A stretch of 64,000 nucleotides of DNA from Rubripirellula sp. (GTDB lineage: Bacteria; Planctomycetota; Planctomycetia; Pirellulales; Pirellulaceae). The stretch lies in the NCBI GenBank assembly GCA_012270065.1, contig JAAXJB010000030.1, positions 4,314 to 68,313 of the forward strand. Direction: 5' to 3'. The position numbers and the translations under genes were made by a program. Positions 60,159-64,000 of this stretch are shown piece after piece (the first letter of the stretch is position 1; every line of letters begins with the position of its first letter). Under the pieces are notes generated by a model, which was not told where the DNA came from, searched no databases, and worked only from the letters and a program-made list of their open reading frames with translations.

Positions 60159-60459
60159 CAACATCCGCGATTGCCTGCGCTCACTCTCAGCAGTGTCTTG
60201 GCCGATTGAGCGGCGAATGATCCAGCAATTCATTGCAATATCTGATGGCAAAGTTGCTGGTTCCTGGCTGGATTTCGTTCGTGCCCGCAAGCTTTTTAAG
60301 CGGTCACCAAACATTTTGAAAAAAAAATGTTTCCCCCTGCACGAAATCGCATCCGCTCGCCACTAATCCAATGCAACCGGTTGAAACCCTTTTCTGTTGT
60401 TCAGCATCTGGTCGCTGAGCAACGAACCTTTTCCTGCATTGAATAGAGAGAAATTTGCC

Positions 60460-60897
60460 ATGAGTCGTCAAGGAATTTTCACATGCATTTGTACACTTGC
60501 CATCGCCACCTTCATGTCTGGGACCGCCAAGGCTGATGCTGAATCGGCAGCAGCCCGCTGTGTCAGTGGCATCCAGAATACCGTGCAACGTTCAGAGTCC
60601 CTCGTTGCAGAACGAACGGCTGAAACGGTTGTCCTGATTGACCGTCTTTTGAATGCGGGACGTGTTGAAGCGGCGGTTGCCGCTGCTCGTGACTGCGTTC
60701 AGCAAACGCGGGAAGATTTACGGCTGGCCGGCAATTACATTGATGATATCACGAATGATTGCATCCGTTCGCTTGTGCGGATGCAGGAGTATCAATTGGC
60801 TCGTCGTGTTGATAATGCCAGAGAAACCGCTTTCGGCAGTCTTGTAAACCTGCTGGAACGGCAGGAAACTGCACTGGCCGACGCTCTTGGCAATTGA
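60460..60897 (+). CDS. Small secreted hypothetical protein
   Basis: ORF from 60397; ATG 60460 starts signal peptide 'MSRQGIFTCICTLAIATFMSGTAKADAES'; 145 aa helical remainder. Confidence 0.75.
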   Translation: MSRQGIFTCICTLAIATFMSGTAKADAESAAARCVSGIQNTVQRSESLVAERTAETVVLIDRLLNAGRVEAAVAAARDCVQQTREDLRLAGNYIDDITNDCIRSLVRMQEYQLARRVDNARETAFGSLVNLLERQETALADALGN

Positions 60898-61003
60898 ATG
60901 GGACGAGCAATTCGTTTCGACAACACCGTTGTCAATGGCGTGATGATGTGCAGGGGGGGTGGGATTTCGCTCGATCGCAGTGATTCATGACTTTCGACAG
61001 AAA

Positions 61004-61672
61004 ATGACGCTCGACAGAAACGGTAATCAACGAACGTTGCCTCCGCTTCCTGATGAAAATCGGGAAGCGGAGGTTCGTTCATGCAGTGATGCCAGTGTTG
61101 AGCGTGATATGGCTCTTGCGCAGCGTATGGTTGCTGGAGAAAATTCTGCGTGGGTGGAATTCGTAAGTCAGTTTGACTCACTGATATTTGCCAGGATACA
61201 GGCGACTTGGCGGGAGGTCGGGTTGACCTTTCTGTCGACGGAGGTCGCTGCTGAGATAAGTTCCGAAGTCATTGCCGGGTTACTCAATAATGACATGAAG
61301 TCACTCAGGGGGTACTCCGGACGCAGTCGCCTTTCAACATGGTTGAGTGTGATTGTTCGCCGCACGACTTTGCGTTACCTGCATTCCATACGCAAGCAGC
61401 AGGGCACAGGGGATCTGCAGGAGCATGCGGACCCGAGGGATGAGCAGCAGCAGATTCAGGATTCGAGTGACGAGCGGCTTGATACTTTGCGCGTTGCCCG
61501 CAAGAAGTTGTCGTCGGACGATCAAAAGATATTAAAGCTGTTTTACGAGAAAGATAAATCCTATCAACAGATTGCAGAAGAACTGCAATTGAGCGTGAAT
61601 GCGATTGGTCCCAAGTTGGATCGCGCGAGGAGGCGATTGCGTTTGAAAGCAGAGGAGATCGATGCCATGTGA
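61004..61672 (+). CDS. ECF-type RNA polymerase sigma factor
   Basis: ORF from 60959; 'MALAQRMVAGENSAWVEFVSQFDSLIFARIQ' region 2 and 'LSSDDQKILKLFYEKDKSYQQIAEELQLSVNAIGPKLDRARRRLR' region 4. Confidence 0.9.
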   Translation: MTLDRNGNQRTLPPLPDENREAEVRSCSDASVERDMALAQRMVAGENSAWVEFVSQFDSLIFARIQATWREVGLTFLSTEVAAEISSEVIAGLLNNDMKSLRGYSGRSRLSTWLSVIVRRTTLRYLHSIRKQQGTGDLQEHADPRDEQQQIQDSSDERLDTLRVARKKLSSDDQKILKLFYEKDKSYQQIAEELQLSVNAIGPKLDRARRRLRLKAEEIDAM

Positions 61673-61777
61673 CGACGTCATCACCTGATCCATGTGGGTT
61701 GTGCCCAGTCACTTTCATTCTGGATGCAGACGATAGTGCCTGCCGTCCTGAATTTGTTCCCGTTGTTTGAATTGCCA

Positions 61778-63787
61778 ATGTCCATTGCAGAATCTTCCAA
61801 TTTGACTCGCTTGTTGCGTCTGCTGACAGGTGTAGCGACAACTGCAGAAAGCCAGCAGTTGCGAGTCAGTATGCGCGGGGATGAACAATTGGTGCGACAG
61901 CATGCCAAATTGGTTCAGGTCATGAGCCAACCGTTTTCGCTCGACAATGCGTTGTTGCATTTGGATGAAGTTGATCCCGAAATCGTTGCAGCTTTTGTCG
62001 ATGATCGACTTGATGATGCAGAAAAGACCAGGTTTGAGCGAAAGTGCTGGAATTCAGAAAGTCTGCTGAGAGAAGTGGTAACCGCATGGCGTCTTGAGCA
62101 CGATGTCAATGCATCGGAGCCACTGCCGCCAGTTGATTCATCGGCAGTTGATTCAACTGCCGATGAATCGAGTGCCAGTGTTCAGGCGGACTTCGATTCA
62201 CAGATGTCCCGCAGCGAAAACCAGGCGGCGGCAAAAGCAGTTCAAACGCAGGCTCCGCCGGCGATCGAGCCGTCATCGGTTGTGAAGTCCAGAGCCCGAA
62301 AACGCTCAAACACCGGATATTACGTGGCAACACTCGCCTTGGTATCTGCCGCTGTTTTTGCGGCTGTCCTGTTTGGTCTCTGGCAGTGGATGAGACCAGG
62401 TCAGCAAGTGCCAGGCGGTATCAATCCGGATTCGGTGGTTGAGCAGCGGCACGAATCGGAACAGTCACCGGAGCAGAATGTCGCACAGAACGATCAGGAT
62501 GTAGAACCCATTGAGGAGCAGAATGAACCACAGATACCCTCGCCGGAGATGGAAGTTCCAGAAGACACGCCGCCTGAAAATGTAATCGTTGATGTTCCGG
62601 GCCGGATGCCTGTGGACCGTCCTGAAGAGCCGAGAGTACCACGTGAGCCGGGGATTCTGCAGCCATCGCCGCAGTCGCGATTCAACATGGCTAAATGGTT
62701 GGATTGGTCCGATGTGATGGGAATCGCCGCGACCCGGGATGCTGCTGGTGAAAGATGGCGGGGAATCGGCGTGCCCCGGGGGTATACCGAAGGTGAAAAC
62801 GTTGATTGGTTGCAGGTCGCAACCTTGCGCGCCACACAGCTCAAGGGTGAAGATGGAAAGGGTGCCAGTTGGACTGCTGGCGCCAATACCACCTTCAGAA
62901 TTTCACATCCAGTTGAGATGTCCGAGGGCGTGGTTGTCTGTGATCTGTCTTCCGGAAAATTGGCGATTGAAAATCTGGATCCGGGCCGAACTCTGGTGTT
63001 ACGCGTCGATGAAATGGAATTTCCGCTGGTAGTCGATGAAGCCGGAACGACACTCGTACTGGAGCGTGTGGGGAGAGAAATTGTGATGGGCGCTTTTCGT
63101 GGCAGTGCCACCTGCGATGGAAATCAAATCAATCGACGTGTCTGGAGAAAAGTTGATGGGACAGGAAAGACTGCGAGTCTTCGGCCGGAAAAGTATGACG
63201 CCTGGTACAACCAGAAAGTTCAAGTCGATGCTCCCGCCACGCTTCGCAATAAACTGAACAATGCACCGGATTTTCTGGCTCAAGTCATTGACGTAAGTCG
63301 TCATGGAACACCATTGGAGCAGTCGATTGGTGCGCAGGCGATTTTACGTGTCAATGCAGCGGAGAATCAGATTCCCGGTGATCCGGCGTTGCGGAGCATG
63401 ATGAACTCCGAACAGGAGTCAGTCCGGGCCGCCTTGGTGAAATGGCTCGCCGAGCAGTGTCTGGAAAATCCACGTTACGCCATGATGATGGTCGTTCGGT
63501 TGTGCAAACTGCAGGATGTTCCTGAAAAACAGTCCAGGTCTTTTCAGGAATGGTTTGGCGGGATTGCCCGCCGGAGTAAGTATACCCAGCGAGTCCTCGA
63601 CCAGTTGATGGCATCGCTTACGATCGATAACAAACCCATCGTACGACAGGCCGCCAAGTTTTTTCTTGAAGATTACCTTCGTGAACCGCTTCCGTACAAC
63701 CCAATCAAGCCGGGTGCAAACATCACCCGGGTGCTCGCCGAAGTTCGCAAGCGGGTGACCGAACAACAACGTCGTCTGGAGCGCTGA
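61778..63787 (+). CDS. Single-pass membrane hypothetical protein downstream of a sigma factor (anti-sigma-like architecture)
   Basis: ORF from 61694; ATG 61778. N-terminal cytoplasmic part, TM 'YYVATLALVSAAVFAAVLFGLWQWM', acidic Pro-rich linker, large C-terminal domain. Confidence 0.78.
   Translation: MSIAESSNLTRLLRLLTGVATTAESQQLRVSMRGDEQLVRQHAKLVQVMSQPFSLDNALLHLDEVDPEIVAAFVDDRLDDAEKTRFERKCWNSESLLREVVTAWRLEHDVNASEPLPPVDSSAVDSTADESSASVQADFDSQMSRSENQAAAKAVQTQAPPAIEPSSVVKSRARKRSNTGYYVATLALVSAAVFAAVLFGLWQWMRPGQQVPGGINPDSVVEQRHESEQSPEQNVAQNDQDVEPIEEQNEPQIPSPEMEVPEDTPPENVIVDVPGRMPVDRPEEPRVPREPGILQPSPQSRFNMAKWLDWSDVMGIAATRDAAGERWRGIGVPRGYTEGENVDWLQVATLRATQLKGEDGKGASWTAGANTTFRISHPVEMSEGVVVCDLSSGKLAIENLDPGRTLVLRVDEMEFPLVVDEAGTTLVLERVGREIVMGAFRGSATCDGNQINRRVWRKVDGTGKTASLRPEKYDAWYNQKVQVDAPATLRNKLNNAPDFLAQVIDVSRHGTPLEQSIGAQAILRVNAAENQIPGDPALRSMMNSEQESVRAALVKWLAEQCLENPRYAMMMVVRLCKLQDVPEKQSRSFQEWFGGIARRSKYTQRVLDQLMASLTIDNKPIVRQAAKFFLEDYLREPLPYNPIKPGANITRVLAEVRKRVTEQQRRLER
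62135..62169. repeat. 35-bp perfect odd palindrome inside a CDS (17-bp arms, 1-nt centre)
   Basis: GATTCATCGGCAGTTGA (62135-62151) T TCAACTGCCGATGAATC (62153-62169). Confidence 0.97.
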
Positions 63788-64000
63788 TTGGCTGATTGTC
63801 TGAGCCTGCGAACAGGAAGAACAGAACAATACGATGGTCAGTTCGATACGGCAGTTTGCTGGATTGCATCAGTTTGCCTGTTCGGGACACCTGTTCCGTC
63901 CCGCCGTGCAATGATGGCCATGCGTGTGAGTTTCGCTGGTAAGTGACGCAGTCGCAGATGGCTCGTCGTTACCTCACATCCTGACTTTTCCAGAATGCCG

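Noticed and set aside
60309-60332. AAACATTTT-GAAAAA-AAAATGTTT hairpin upstream of the small secreted protein
   Set aside because: AT-only weak stem created by a homopolymer run; insufficient to call a terminator or regulator.
1-64000. Mobile element, phage or defence island
   Set aside because: No transposase, integrase, phage structural, restriction-modification, CRISPR or toxin-antitoxin signature was seen in the ORF translations.
1-64000. tRNA/rRNA genes
   Set aside because: Scattered GGTTCGAAT-like strings lie inside coding sequences without cloverleaf context; no convincing tRNA or rRNA was identified by eye.

Overview
The window is 64 kb of bacterial chromosome, almost certainly from a planctomycete. 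The indicators are a DUF1549/DUF1553 PSCyt-type protein, sulfatase, many Gfo/Idh/MocA and sugar-isomerase proteins, an ECF sigma factor beside a zinc-finger Ser/Thr kinase, an LEPR-like N-terminal motif, and a formaldehyde-activating enzyme. About 40 convincing CDSs are present. I saw no rRNA, tRNA, CRISPR array or transposase. Main modules: (1) a phosphonate-catabolism cluster at 20.4-25.5 kb (DUF5690 membrane protein, alcohol dehydrogenase, HD-domain protein, FAD oxidoreductase, phosphonoacetaldehyde hydrolase) with no phnW transaminase; (2) a 39.3-50.5 kb minus-strand operon (MoxR, DUF58, BatA-like, 1261-aa coiled-coil protein, VWA-like protein, DUF4159); (3) a TAXI-TRAP transporter pair; (4) an Fae + Fe-alcohol dehydrogenase C1 pair; (5) an ECF sigma/kinase pair whose kinase has a ZAS-like N-terminus and a beta-helix-like C-terminus; (6) an RTX-repeat protein with a C-terminal HEIGH putative zinc-protease domain; (7) MprF convergent with a rhomboid-like protein. 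Non-coding structure includes many short (11-27 bp) tandem duplications in intergenic and linker regions, a 35-bp perfect odd palindrome inside a CDS, a 21-bp perfect palindrome upstream of the DUF3472 gene, and a possible dispersed hairpin repeat at about 25.89 and 46.11 kb. All family names are by-eye recognition and no searches were run.
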